From Thermovibrio sp. (GTDB lineage: Bacteria > Aquificota > Aquificia > Desulfurobacteriales > Desulfurobacteriaceae): 64,000 nt of DNA. Under the pieces are notes generated by a model. That model ran no database searches, was not told the origin of the DNA, and was given only the letters and a program-made list of their open reading frames with translations. Shown here in pieces: positions 26,873-35,087 of the stretch (position 1 is its first letter; every line of letters starts with the position of its first letter). A program made the position numbers and the translations under genes. The stretch is from positions 18,073-82,072 of the forward strand of contig WFNZ01000051.1 in NCBI GenBank assembly GCA_015488335.1. The letters run 5' to 3'.

Positions 26873-28116
26873 ATAACCTTTGAGAGGAGGAGAGAAACAA
26901 TCTCCTCAGCAGGTCTTTCCTGAAGGAGCTCCTTTGCAAGTTTCCTAACCCTTTCAGGAACTCGGCTTACATCTGCAGAGAGGAGCTTCTCCTTCAGCTC
27001 TTTAACGTCGTTTACCCTGAACCTCTCAGGCCTTATGCCTTTAAGTCCCTTAATCCTGTACATTCTTCTCTTCTCAGGCTCTGCAACAAGGCTTATCGCC
27101 GTTCCTTCCCTTCCGGCCCTTCCAGTTCTACCGATTCGGTGGACGTAGCTCTCAGGGTTTTCAGGGAGTTCATAATTAATAACAAGGCCAACGTCTTTAA
27201 TGTCAAGGCCTCTGGCTGCAACGTCTGTAGCAACGAGAACTTTAACTTTCCCTTCCCGGAAAGCCCTTAAAACGTTCTCCCTCTGCCTCTGTGAAAGGTC
27301 TCCGTGGATGGCCCTTGCGTTTATGCCCCGGCGCTGGAGCTCCCTCTCAATATCGGCAGCGTCCCTCTTTGTCTTCACAAAAACGATAGTTGCCGTTCCC
27401 TCGTTCTCCTTCAGAATCTTCTCAAGGGCTTTCAGCTTGTCCTCACTCCTTACAAGTAAAACCCTCTGCTTAACCTTAGGAGTGATAAGCTGTTTGCTGA
27501 CCTTGATGAACTTATAGCCGGGCTTCAGGTAGCTATCTATCAGCTTTCTAATCTCGTAAGGCATCGTGGCCGAAAAGAGCATCGTCTGTTTCTCTTTGGG
27601 AGTCTTTGAGAGGATCTCTTCAATGTCCTCAATGAAGCCCATGTCTAACATCTGGTCTGCTTCATCTAAAACGGCGTAGCGAACTCTATCAAGCCTTAAA
27701 ATTCCCCTGTTTATAAGATCTTTCACCCTTCCGGGAGTTCCAACAATTACCTGGTTTCTGCCCCTTCTCAGAATGTTTGCCTGCCTCTCTATGGAAACCC
27801 CGCCGTAGATAGGGTAGGCTGAAATTCCCTTGTTCTTCCCTATCAGCGAAATCTCGTGGGCAACCTGAATGGCAAGCTCCCTTGTTGGAGTCAGGATTAT
27901 CGCCTTAACTCCCCTCTCTCTCGGGCTTATTCCCTCAACAATGGGAATTCCAAAAGCTGCCGTCTTTCCCGTTCCTGTCTGCGCCTGACCAACAATGTCT
28001 TCGCCTTTAAGAGCAACAGGGATAGCCTCTTTCTGAATGGGAGTAGGCGACTCAAACCCCATCTCTTCCAGAGATTTCTGAATTCTCTCATCTAATTGAT
28101 CAAAACTGAACTCCAT
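26866..28116 (-). CDS. DEAD-box ATP-dependent RNA helicase
   Basis: A 416-residue helicase of the DeaD/CshA/RhlE group. Motifs in order are the Q motif (FESPTPIQKEAIP), AQTGTGKT (Walker A), PTRELA, VGTPGR, VLDEADQML (DEAD box), SATMP, ATDVAARGLDI and YVHRIGRTGRAG. It unwinds RNA duplexes in ribosome assembly or mRNA decay. The C-terminal extension is short, without an obvious RNA-binding domain. AAGGAGG precedes the ATG. It is downstream of the cold-shock gene across a terminator-like hairpin. Confidence 0.95.
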   Translation of the reverse strand: MEFSFDQLDERIQKSLEEMGFESPTPIQKEAIPVALKGEDIVGQAQTGTGKTAAFGIPIVEGISPRERGVKAIILTPTRELAIQVAHEISLIGKNKGISAYPIYGGVSIERQANILRRGRNQVIVGTPGRVKDLINRGILRLDRVRYAVLDEADQMLDMGFIEDIEEILSKTPKEKQTMLFSATMPYEIRKLIDSYLKPGYKFIKVSKQLITPKVKQRVLLVRSEDKLKALEKILKENEGTATIVFVKTKRDAADIERELQRRGINARAIHGDLSQRQRENVLRAFREGKVKVLVATDVAARGLDIKDVGLVINYELPENPESYVHRIGRTGRAGREGTAISLVAEPEKRRMYRIKGLKGIRPERFRVNDVKELKEKLLSADVSRVPERVRKLAKELLQERPAEEIVSLLLSKVMR

Positions 28117-28127
28117 GTGTCCTCCTT

Positions 28128-28179
28128 AAATAAAAATTGCCACGATTCCCGCCGCCGTTTCAGACGGAAACCGTGGCAA
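28128..28179 (-). terminator. Hairpin and T-run in the leader of the DEAD-box helicase
   Basis: On the minus strand TTGCCACG (28172-28179) pairs with CGTGGCAA (28137-28144), an inner GTTTC/GAAAC stem can form, and TTTTTATTT follows (28128-28136). This is a good intrinsic terminator placed between csp and the helicase start at 28116. It may end the csp transcript or act as an attenuator for the helicase. Confidence 0.7.
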
Positions 28180-28206
28180 CTATTCTAATTAAAGTTGTTC
28201 TCTAAG

Positions 28207-28413
28207 TTAAAGCCTTTCTACATCTACAGCTTTAAGGCCTTTCTCGCTCTCTGTAACGTTGAAGGATACTCTTTCACCCTCTTCAAGGGTTCTGAATCCT
28301 TCTCCGCTGATGCCTGTGTAGTGGACGAAAACGTCCTGTCCGTTGTCGGCTGTGATGAAGCCGTACCCCTTCTTTGAGTCAAACCACTTCACTGTTCCTG
28401 TGAGCTTTTCCAT
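28207..28413 (-). CDS. Cold-shock domain protein
   Basis: A 68-residue CspA-family protein, a single OB-fold RNA chaperone. The two RNA-binding motifs are present: KGYGFITA (RNP1 equivalent) and VFVHYTGI (RNP2 equivalent). The start ATG at 28413 is preceded by AGAGAGGTAAGGAAC. It has a leader of about 110 bases carrying a terminator-like hairpin, and the same kind of hairpin lies between it and the DEAD-box helicase. In thermophiles such proteins act on RNA structure whatever the temperature shift, so constitutive function is possible. Confidence 0.95.
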   Translation of the reverse strand: MEKLTGTVKWFDSKKGYGFITADNGQDVFVHYTGISGEGFRTLEEGERVSFNVTESEKGLKAVDVERL

Positions 28414-28439
28414 GTTCCTTACCTCTCTAAAAGTTTCTT

Positions 28440-28486
28440 AAAAAGTTAAAAGCCCCAGAAGGCAGAAACGGCATGCCTTCTGGGGC
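28440..28486 (-). terminator. Strong terminator-like hairpin in the cold-shock gene leader
   Basis: A perfect 13-base stem, GCCCCAGAAGGCA (28452-28464) against TGCCTTCTGGGGC (28474-28486), is followed on the minus strand by TTTTAACTTTTT (28440-28451). It lies between the csp promoter and the csp start, with no other minus-strand gene upstream to terminate. It therefore looks like an attenuator, or the 3' end of a short leader RNA. Confidence 0.7.
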
Positions 28487-28529
28487 CTTACTCAGTTTCC
28501 GTCGTGCTGCCTTCCGTATCTGGGAAGCT

Positions 28530-28558
28530 AATTTAACACTTTAAAGAAAAAGCGTCAA
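28530..28558 (-). promoter_or_regulatory. Promoter of the cold-shock gene
   Basis: On the minus strand TTGACG (28553-28558), a 17-base spacer and TAAATT (28530-28535) form a good sigma-70-type promoter. Start would be near 28523, giving a leader of about 110 bases. Confidence 0.6.
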
Positions 28559-28677
28559 CTACAGGTAAAATTTTTTCCCGTTGAAAGCAAAGGAGGACAA
28601 AGGATTAAATTCTTCTCAATAAAAAATAACAGAAACTTGATAGAATATAAATTCAGACATTTTAACGGAGGTGTAGT

Positions 28678-29001
28678 ATGGCCAGGAGCTTTAACGACGG
28701 CCTTGCCAAGGGGCTTGGGATAGGAGCAACAATCGTAGGGCTCTACATGATGACAATGTTCTCTCTTCTTCCACTCGGTATCTTTTCAAAGGTTTTAAAC
28801 CTTAAAGACTACTTTGGACTGAAAATTGGACTGGCTGCCATTTTCTCACTCATAACTTTTCTCTACTATATCCGCTACGTTAAAAGCCTTAAGCTTCCAC
28901 CTATTGTTTGGGGATTTGGCGCAATGATTTCAATAATCATGTCTGGAGTTCTCTTCTTCGTAACAGTTGACGTAGTACTAAAGATTTTGGGGTTAGAGTA
29001 A
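28678..29001 (+). CDS. Three-helix membrane protein of unknown function
   Basis: A 107-residue protein with three hydrophobic stretches (about 13-37, 48-66 and 76-101) and short charged loops. I do not recognise the family. The ATG at 28678 has GGAGGTG upstream, a strong site. The LysR gene starts four bases after its stop, so the two are likely co-transcribed; the regulator may control this gene. No catalytic residues can be named. Confidence 0.75.
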   Translation: MARSFNDGLAKGLGIGATIVGLYMMTMFSLLPLGIFSKVLNLKDYFGLKIGLAAIFSLITFLYYIRYVKSLKLPPIVWGFGAMISIIMSGVLFFVTVDVVLKILGLE

Positions 29002-29004
29002 GAG

Positions 29005-29919
29005 ATGGACATTAAACAGTTAGAGGTTTTTGCTAGGGTTTTTGAGAACCAGAGTTTTTCCAAAGCTGCACAGCAGTTGGGTCTATCTCAGCCCACTGTC
29101 AGCACCCACATTCAGCACCTTGAGGACGTATTAGGGAAAAAGCTCTTTGACAGGGTTGGAAGGAAGGTAATTCCTACAGCAGAGGCCAGGATACTCTACC
29201 GCCACGCCGTTGAGATACTGAAGAAGAGGGAGGAGGCTCTGGCGGAGCTCCTCTCGTTAGACAAGAAACCCCACACGGGAACTGTAAAGATTGCAGCCAG
29301 CAACATTCCCGGAGATTACCTGATTCCCCACGTTTTAAGAAGATTGAGGGATATCTTCCCTGAGGTGACGTTTATCGTTGAGATATTTGACTCAAACAAG
29401 GTTATAGGAATACTTAAAGAACAGCTCCCCGCTTTTGACATAGGGTTTGTTGGCCTTGAGGTTAAAGACCCAAAGCTTGAGGCAAAGAAGATTCACGACG
29501 ACGAGATAGTTCTGATAGCTCCACCCTACCACAAAGGGGATTCCGTAAACCTTGAGGAACTCCCCAAACTTCCCCTCATATTCCGTGAGGCAGACTCCGG
29601 AACGAGGAGAACTGTTGAGGAGGAGCTGAAGAAAGCCGGAATCGACCCGAGAACACTGAACGTTGTTGCTTACCTTGGGAGCAACACGGCAATTAAAGAG
29701 GCCGTAAAGCGAGGAGCTGGCTACGGTCTGGTTTCCAAATACTCCGTTGAGGATGAGGTTCAGTGCGGGAAGCTGAAAGTTCTAAAGGTTAAAGGGCTTT
29801 CAATAAAGAGGTGCTTCTTCGCAGTAAGGAGAAAGGATATTACTCCCCTACCGGTAGTGAGAACGCTGTGGGAGAGGTTAGACAAGCTCTTCAAGAACGG
29901 GAAAAACGGAGAGTGTTAA
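29005..29919 (+). CDS. LysR-family transcriptional regulator
   Basis: A 304-residue regulator. The N-terminal winged helix MDIKQLEVFARVFENQSFSK and QLGLSQPTVSTHIQHLEDVL is typical, followed by a two-lobed periplasmic-binding-like effector domain (about 90-300). The effector segment DSGTRRTVEEEL resembles CysB/selenium-associated LysR members, which bind small anions, but the ligand cannot be read from sequence. Its last 29 bases overlap the convergent HpcH/HpaI gene. Confidence 0.9.
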   Translation: MDIKQLEVFARVFENQSFSKAAQQLGLSQPTVSTHIQHLEDVLGKKLFDRVGRKVIPTAEARILYRHAVEILKKREEALAELLSLDKKPHTGTVKIAASNIPGDYLIPHVLRRLRDIFPEVTFIVEIFDSNKVIGILKEQLPAFDIGFVGLEVKDPKLEAKKIHDDEIVLIAPPYHKGDSVNLEELPKLPLIFREADSGTRRTVEEELKKAGIDPRTLNVVAYLGSNTAIKEAVKRGAGYGLVSKYSVEDEVQCGKLKVLKVKGLSIKRCFFAVRRKDITPLPVVRTLWERLDKLFKNGKNGEC

Positions 29920-30871
29920 GGGCACTTTTGTAAATGGGCTGGTCTATGAATTTCCCACTGTAGGCCACTCCTCCCTTTCCCTCTTTCAGCGCTTCTTCGT
30001 AAACTTTAACAATTTCTCTCGCCTCCTCTATCTCCTCTTCCGTTGGTGAGAAGACCCTGTTTGCAATCTCAACCTGCTTAACGGATATGCACATCTTACC
30101 GGCAAACCCCATCTCTTTCTCAGCTTTTGCCTCTCTCTCAAAGCCCTCAAGGTCTTTGTAGTCCTGATACGCAGGAGCTATAGGGTAAACGCCGCGGGAA
30201 CGGGAGTGGAAGACGAATGATTCCCTTATGAACTCCCCGAGCTTTCCAGACTGGAACTTCTGGGGAAGGGAGAGCTCCCCAAAGAGGTCTAAAATCCCAA
30301 GGTAAACGGCGTTAATCCTTTCTGATGCCGAAAGAATTTCAGCTAAACGCTCAACGGCCTCTGGAGTCTCTATGGAGAGCTGAATCTTTATGAAGCCCTT
30401 TTCCACTCCTCTTGAAGTTTCAAAAGCGGAGATTAGCCTGTCTAAAGCGACAACGTCCTCAGGAGAGCGGACTTTACTGAGGCGAAAAGCGTGGGGAATG
30501 GTAGGAAGGAGCTCCGTTAAATCGTCGTATAAGAACCGGGAGTCTATCGGGTTAACCCTGACAACTATCTCCTTACTTCCGTCAAAATCGGTGTTTAGTA
30601 GGAGCTTTCTGATTAAGAGCCTTGCAAAGGGCTTCCTCTCATCTGAAACCCCGTCTTCAACATTGAATATGATTACATCGGCAGGCCTTGAGAAGACTTT
30701 TCTTAAATGTTTTACACGGTCTCCAGAAACGATGAGTGCAGACCTTTTAAAGGGGTTCTCAACAGGCTTCCTTACCGGTTTCCCCTCGGGGAACTCCTTT
30801 AACTTCTCTACGCTCTCTTCTCCCTTCAGAACCCTCTCTGCAGTATCAAAGAGCTCATCTAACCTTTCCAA
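29891..30871 (-). CDS. HpcH/HpaI (CitE-like) aldolase/lyase
   Basis: A 326-residue TIM-barrel lyase of the citrate lyase beta/malyl-CoA lyase group. RSALIVSGDRVKHLRK and DVIIFNVEDGVSDERKPFAR carry the phosphate/CoA-binding arginine and the metal-binding acids, and IQLSIETPEAVERLAEI holds the conserved Glu. Substrates in the family include citryl-CoA, malyl-CoA and citramalyl-CoA. In a reductive-TCA autotroph a citryl-CoA lyase role is possible, but no citryl-CoA synthetase is nearby. It overlaps the SDR gene by 17 bases. Confidence 0.82.
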   Translation of the reverse strand: MERLDELFDTAERVLKGEESVEKLKEFPEGKPVRKPVENPFKRSALIVSGDRVKHLRKVFSRPADVIIFNVEDGVSDERKPFARLLIRKLLLNTDFDGSKEIVVRVNPIDSRFLYDDLTELLPTIPHAFRLSKVRSPEDVVALDRLISAFETSRGVEKGFIKIQLSIETPEAVERLAEILSASERINAVYLGILDLFGELSLPQKFQSGKLGEFIRESFVFHSRSRGVYPIAPAYQDYKDLEGFEREAKAEKEMGFAGKMCISVKQVEIANRVFSPTEEEIEEAREIVKVYEEALKEGKGGVAYSGKFIDQPIYKSALNTLRFSRS

Positions 30872-31646
30872 CCTCTCCTCCGCAGGTGTTGTCTTTAATC
30901 ATCTTAAACTGCTCTAAGTCAAGGCCTCCAATTTTCAAAACGGCAAAAGGAAACAGGAAAACTTTTGGAACCTCAACAACAGGCCTCTTTATTCCCATCT
31001 CTTTTAAAGCTCTCCTGAAGAGCTCCCCCATTGTAATAACCTCATCTCCGCAGAGCTCAACGGTTCCAGAAATCTGGCACTCAACAGCTTTCAAAACAGC
31101 CTCAACAACTTTCTCTACTTTAACGGGCTGGACTTTCATACGGGGAGCTCCCAGAACCGGAAGAAACCGTGAGAGCCTCTTTAAATCGTCGTAGAGCTTC
31201 TGCCCTTTTCCAAGAACTATTGAAGGTCTTAAGATTGCGTATGGAATTCCACTATTTCTAACAATCTCCTCGGCTACCCACTTCGTTTTAAAGTAGCGGC
31301 TCTTCTCTTCCGGCGACGTTCCAAGGGCTGAAATCTGGACGAACTTTTCAACGCTGTGTTTCTTAGAGAGCCCCACAAGTTTCCTTGTAAGCTCAACGTG
31401 AACTTCCTCGTAGGTTGAGCCTTCCTCTTTTAAAATCCCAACAGAGTTAACAACTGCAAAGGGTTTTAGCAAAAAGGCCTTTTTGATATCTGAAAGGGAA
31501 AAAACAGAGAATTCGGGAAATCTTCCTCTGAGCTTTTCAGGATTCCTTGAGATCAGAATGGGCTCATAACCCTTTTCAGATAAAACTTTAACCGTATGGG
31601 AACCTATGAAACCTGAAGCCCCTGCAATCAGAACTCTCTTTCCCAT
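30855..31646 (-). CDS. NAD(P)-binding SDR protein of the NDUFA9-like type
   Basis: A 263-residue atypical short-chain dehydrogenase. The nucleotide loop is GASGFIGSHTV (9-19); AVVNSVGILKE, VQISALGTSPEEKSRYFKTK and PYAILRPSIVLGKGQ are typical of the complex I NDUFA9-like branch. In other organisms such proteins bind NADPH as structural complex I subunits or act as epimerases. The start ATG at 31646 lacks a ribosome binding site: a TATAAT lies only seven bases ahead, which would place transcription start on or next to the ATG. Confidence 0.8.
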   Translation of the reverse strand: MGKRVLIAGASGFIGSHTVKVLSEKGYEPILISRNPEKLRGRFPEFSVFSLSDIKKAFLLKPFAVVNSVGILKEEGSTYEEVHVELTRKLVGLSKKHSVEKFVQISALGTSPEEKSRYFKTKWVAEEIVRNSGIPYAILRPSIVLGKGQKLYDDLKRLSRFLPVLGAPRMKVQPVKVEKVVEAVLKAVECQISGTVELCGDEVITMGELFRRALKEMGIKRPVVEVPKVFLFPFAVLKIGGLDLEQFKMIKDNTCGGEVGKVR

Positions 31647-31660
31647 AAGAAAAATTATAG

Positions 31661-31677
31661 CGGGGCACAGAGCCCCG
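31661..31677 (-). terminator. Terminator after btuB, overlapping a possible -10 box
   Basis: CGGGGC (31661-31666) pairs with GCCCCG (31672-31677). On the minus strand it is followed by CTATAATTTTTC, which serves as a T-rich tail and also contains TATAAT seven bases before the SDR start codon. Confidence 0.6.
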
Positions 31678-31685
31678 AAAAGGAG

Positions 31686-33485
31686 TTAAAACCTGAAATC
31701 GGTTCCGATAAAGAGAGCTCTCCCCATAGTGTTGTAGCCGTAGGCAAGCTCGTAGTCCTTATCTGTAAGGTTAACTCCCTTAGCGTAGATGTTAACCCTG
31801 TCGTTAAGCGCGTAGGAAACGTAGCAGTTGTATGTTGTGAATCCGCCAAGAGTATTACCATTTGAATCTTCTCTATCGGAGTAGTGAAGAGCCCATAGAG
31901 AGAACTTAATATTTCTATATCCACTTTTTAGACCAACGGTATAGTTAAACTTCGGTCTTCTTGCAAGCTTACTCCAGCTAACGCCATCAAACTCTTTTGC
32001 CCTTGTATGGGTATAGCTACCAAAAATGGAGAAATACCTGCAGGGTTTAACGTTAAGCTTTATTTCTACACCCTCAGTAATGGCTTTCTTGTAATTTCTA
32101 TAACCTCCCCAGGGAGTTACAGGAAGGTTGAAATCCCAATCAATAATATTCCAGACGTGGTTCTTGAAGTAATCAACTTCAAAAGAGGTTTCAACTCCAT
32201 GAACTTCTGGAACAGACTGTTTAATACCTACAATCCAGCCTTCACTTGTTTCAGCTTTAAGATTCTCATTTCCACCGTAGCCGTAAAGCTGGAAGATAGA
32301 GGGAGCTCTAAATCCTGTTCCGTACTCTCCCTTAAAAGTCGTTCTCGTCTTCTCAACTCCGTAAGCTGCAGAAACTTTATAGGTTGTCTTATCTCCAAAG
32401 GTGCTGTGAAAATCCCTTCTTACAGCTCCGGTCAGATAAAAACCGTAGTATTCGCTGTGCGCCTCTAAAAAGAGGGATTTCAAGTTTACTGCATGTTTTG
32501 ATGGTATTTCTGCTTTCTCCTGTCTGTAGTTAGCTCCACCGGTAATGAAAAGATTATCTGTCAGGTAGTAAACAGGTTGAAATGAGAAGTATCTAACAAT
32601 ACCTATATAATCACTTCCGTAATTTCTTAACTCTCTATTATTTCCCAGTAGCGTAGAAACAGTAAGCTTATCCGTTAGAATGGTATCCACCTTTAAACTA
32701 GCAAAGAACTGATTAAAAGATGTTTTAGCTCCCGAAACAGAAGAATCATAATCTGCAGAACCCCCTTTCATCTTCAGATTTCCTGTTATCTTAACTCTGG
32801 AAATGGGATTCCATCCGAAACTAAACCAGCCTGTTTTATATCTGTAACCGTCGTTATCAGGCTCGTAGGAATAAGATTTCTTATTAGTAGCACTAAAACC
32901 GTTTGTCTTAAAACCTTCACCGGTGAAAGAAAGAAAACCATCTTTGAGCTTTAAAGCCGAATAAATACGCTCTTTAAAAGTTTTATACTTACCTCCCTCA
33001 AAATTCAAAGAAATCGTGCTTTTTTTAGGTTTTTTTGTAATGATATTTATCACACCAGCAACTGCATCGGAGCCGTAGAGAGCTCCCTGAGGTCCCTTTA
33101 AAACCTCTATCCTATCAACGTTGCTTAAATCTATATATGCCAAATTTGGTTGACCGTCTGTCGTAGATGGATCGTAAACAGGAACACCATCAATCATTAA
33201 AAGAATGTGCTTTGTTGGAAGACCTAACATGTAAAGACTCGTTGTTTGACCGGGGCCTCCGTTTGATGAGATAGTTAATCCAGCAACGTATTTAAGAACA
33301 TCTGTTATTGAGGTAAAGCCCATCTCTTTTATCTGTTCCTGTGTGATGATGTCAACGTCGTCTCCAACGTTTTCAAGTGGAACTGAAACCCTTGTGGCGG
33401 TTACCGTTATCTCCGGTTCATTACTCTGGGCAAAGGCAGGAACCGACAAAGCTAAAAGAGTTGCAGCGGCTAAAAATCTCCTCAC
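31686..33485 (-). CDS. btuB: TonB-dependent outer-membrane receptor, BtuB-like
   Basis: A 599-residue receptor. A signal peptide ends near AFA (residue 19), a TonB box-like EITVTATR follows, then the plug domain (LKYVAGLTISSNGGPGQTTS, VDRIEVLKGPQGALYGSDAV) and a beta-barrel ending in the aromatic FIGTDFRF. Placement as the last gene of an operon with BtuF-, BtuC- and BtuD-like genes behind a cobalamin riboswitch makes corrinoid uptake the likely role. The stop is followed by a terminator hairpin. Confidence 0.88.
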   Translation of the reverse strand: MRRFLAAATLLALSVPAFAQSNEPEITVTATRVSVPLENVGDDVDIITQEQIKEMGFTSITDVLKYVAGLTISSNGGPGQTTSLYMLGLPTKHILLMIDGVPVYDPSTTDGQPNLAYIDLSNVDRIEVLKGPQGALYGSDAVAGVINIITKKPKKSTISLNFEGGKYKTFKERIYSALKLKDGFLSFTGEGFKTNGFSATNKKSYSYEPDNDGYRYKTGWFSFGWNPISRVKITGNLKMKGGSADYDSSVSGAKTSFNQFFASLKVDTILTDKLTVSTLLGNNRELRNYGSDYIGIVRYFSFQPVYYLTDNLFITGGANYRQEKAEIPSKHAVNLKSLFLEAHSEYYGFYLTGAVRRDFHSTFGDKTTYKVSAAYGVEKTRTTFKGEYGTGFRAPSIFQLYGYGGNENLKAETSEGWIVGIKQSVPEVHGVETSFEVDYFKNHVWNIIDWDFNLPVTPWGGYRNYKKAITEGVEIKLNVKPCRYFSIFGSYTHTRAKEFDGVSWSKLARRPKFNYTVGLKSGYRNIKFSLWALHYSDREDSNGNTLGGFTTYNCYVSYALNDRVNIYAKGVNLTDKDYELAYGYNTMGRALFIGTDFRF

Positions 33486-33496
33486 TTTTCACCTCC

Positions 33497-34198
33497 TTAA
33501 ACAGTTTTTATGAAAATTTCTCCGTTGCACTCAAAGGCCTTCAGCTCAACACCGAAAATTTCACGGCTCTTTTCAAGGAGCTCCCCTCCACTTCCAAACA
33601 GACGGAGCTCCCCCTCTTTAAGCCCCAAAAACAGCTGGCAGAGTTCATAGAGGAAGTTGACATCGTGGGAAGTTATGAAAACAGTTTTTCCCCTTTTAGA
33701 GATTTCCCTGACAAGCTCTCCAATTAAAGGAACAACAGAAACGTCTAAGTAAGCAACGGGCTCATCTAAAAGGTAAACTTCAGGGTCTATCAAAAGGAGT
33801 CTTGAAAGGTGAACCTTAACCTTTTCTCCTCCGCTCAGGCCGTTTAAGAGCCTGTTCTTGAAAGCTGAAATTCCAAGGCGGCAGAGAACTTCCTCTATCT
33901 CTTCATCTCTCTTTCCCGTGGTAGATGAGAGAAACTCGTAAACTGTGAATGGAAACGGGTGGTAGAAGTCCTGAGGCAGGTAGTTAACCGCTTTTATTCG
34001 CTCTTCCGGTGGGAGCTCCCTAATCTCTCTGCCGTTAACCTTTACACTCCCAGAGTAGCTGTAGAAACCGCCCAAACACTTTAGAAGGGTAGTCTTCCCG
34101 GCACCGTTCTTCCCAACAACTCCAACAACAGAACCTTCCGGAACGGTAAAAGAGATATTCTTTAAAACCCTGAGGGAGAGCTCCCTAACCTCTACCAC
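33497..34198 (-). CDS. btuD: Cobalamin ABC transporter ATPase
   Basis: A 233-residue ATPase of the iron-siderophore/B12 group. Walker A is VGKNGAGKTTLLK, the signature is LSGGEKVKVHLSR, Walker B is VYLLDEPVAYLDV, and the switch His is in ITSHDVNF. The GTG at 34198 has GGAGG with seven-base spacing and gives MVEVRELSLRV; longer upstream starts read through the btuC end. It overlaps btuC by 14 bases. Works with the BtuC-like permease and BtuF-like binding protein. Confidence 0.88.
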   Translation of the reverse strand: MVEVRELSLRVLKNISFTVPEGSVVGVVGKNGAGKTTLLKCLGGFYSYSGSVKVNGREIRELPPEERIKAVNYLPQDFYHPFPFTVYEFLSSTTGKRDEEIEEVLCRLGISAFKNRLLNGLSGGEKVKVHLSRLLLIDPEVYLLDEPVAYLDVSVVPLIGELVREISKRGKTVFITSHDVNFLYELCQLFLGLKEGELRLFGSGGELLEKSREIFGVELKAFECNGEIFIKTV

Positions 34199-35087
34199 CT
34201 GTATACCTCCAGAGGATATAGAGGAAAAGTGGAACTCCAAGAAGAGCCGTAATAACTCCAGCAGGGAGAACAGTCGGGTAGAGAAGAGTCCTTGCAAGCC
34301 ACTGGGAGAGGGAGAGAGCTCCACCACCTACAAGGAAAGAGACAGGGAGAAGGAGTTTCCCCGTTCTGTATCCCAAAAACCTGACGGCGTGGGGAACAAC
34401 TATCCCCACAAAGCCGATAACACCGCAGTAGGCAACAAAGAGTGAAACGGGAACGGAAGAGATGAGAAAGAGGAGAAATCTCTCTCTCTTCGGGTCAACG
34501 CCGGAGAAGAAGGCGGTTTCATCTCCTAAAGAGATGAGGTCAAGGTTCCTTGAACGGAATATAAGGAGCGCAAGGGAAACAAGAGAAACGACGAAGAGAA
34601 ACAGTGAAAGGGAAATTTTCACAGGCATAATGTAGCCGAGGGTAAAGAGAAGTGCCTCCTGAAGGGTGTAAACGGGAAAGAGCGCGTAGAGGAAGAGAAT
34701 TGAGGCTGAGAAGAAGGCCGTTAAGCCAACGCCGAAGAGGAGAACGGAGAGAGGGTCGCTGAAAACCCTGAAAGAGAGAACTATGAAGAAAACTGAAAGG
34801 AGCCCCCCGACAAGAGCCCCCCACTCAACAGGAAATCGGAAAACAGAGGCTACCGCCGCCCCAAGGGCAGCCCCTGCAGCTGTTCCCAGGGTATAAGGTT
34901 CGGCAAGGGGATTCTTCAGAGTTCCCTGGAAAACGCCTCCGGCGGCAGAGAGGGAACCGCCGAAGCCAAAGGAGAGGAGAAGCTCGGGAAGTCTGAGCTC
35001 CAAAACAATATTCGTTGGGGGAAAGCCCCAGAAGAGGAGAAGAAGAGAAGGTATAAAAACTGCCAGAACAACAGCTACTTTCCGCAA
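34185..35087 (-). CDS. btuC: Cobalamin ABC transporter permease (FecCD family)
   Basis: A 300-residue permease with eight to nine helices. FecCD signatures include GGVFQGTLKNPLAEPYTLGT (with the GxxxQ-like turn), GFVGIVVPHAVR and LPAGVITALLGVPLFLYIL. The start is TTG at 35087 with GGAGGG upstream, overlapping the btuF-like stop by 13 bases. Family members carry B12, haem or siderophore-iron; the riboswitch favours B12. Confidence 0.88.
   Translation of the reverse strand: MRKVAVVLAVFIPSLLLLFWGFPPTNIVLELRLPELLLSFGFGGSLSAAGGVFQGTLKNPLAEPYTLGTAAGAALGAAVASVFRFPVEWGALVGGLLSVFFIVLSFRVFSDPLSVLLFGVGLTAFFSASILFLYALFPVYTLQEALLFTLGYIMPVKISLSLFLFVVSLVSLALLIFRSRNLDLISLGDETAFFSGVDPKRERFLLFLISSVPVSLFVAYCGVIGFVGIVVPHAVRFLGYRTGKLLLPVSFLVGGGALSLSQWLARTLLYPTVLPAGVITALLGVPLFLYILWRYTGGRG

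Noticed and set aside
28440..28558. A known riboswitch class in the csp leader
   Set aside because: I compared the leader from memory with c-di-GMP, guanidine, fluoride and SAM motifs. None fits, so it is reported only as a hairpin leader.
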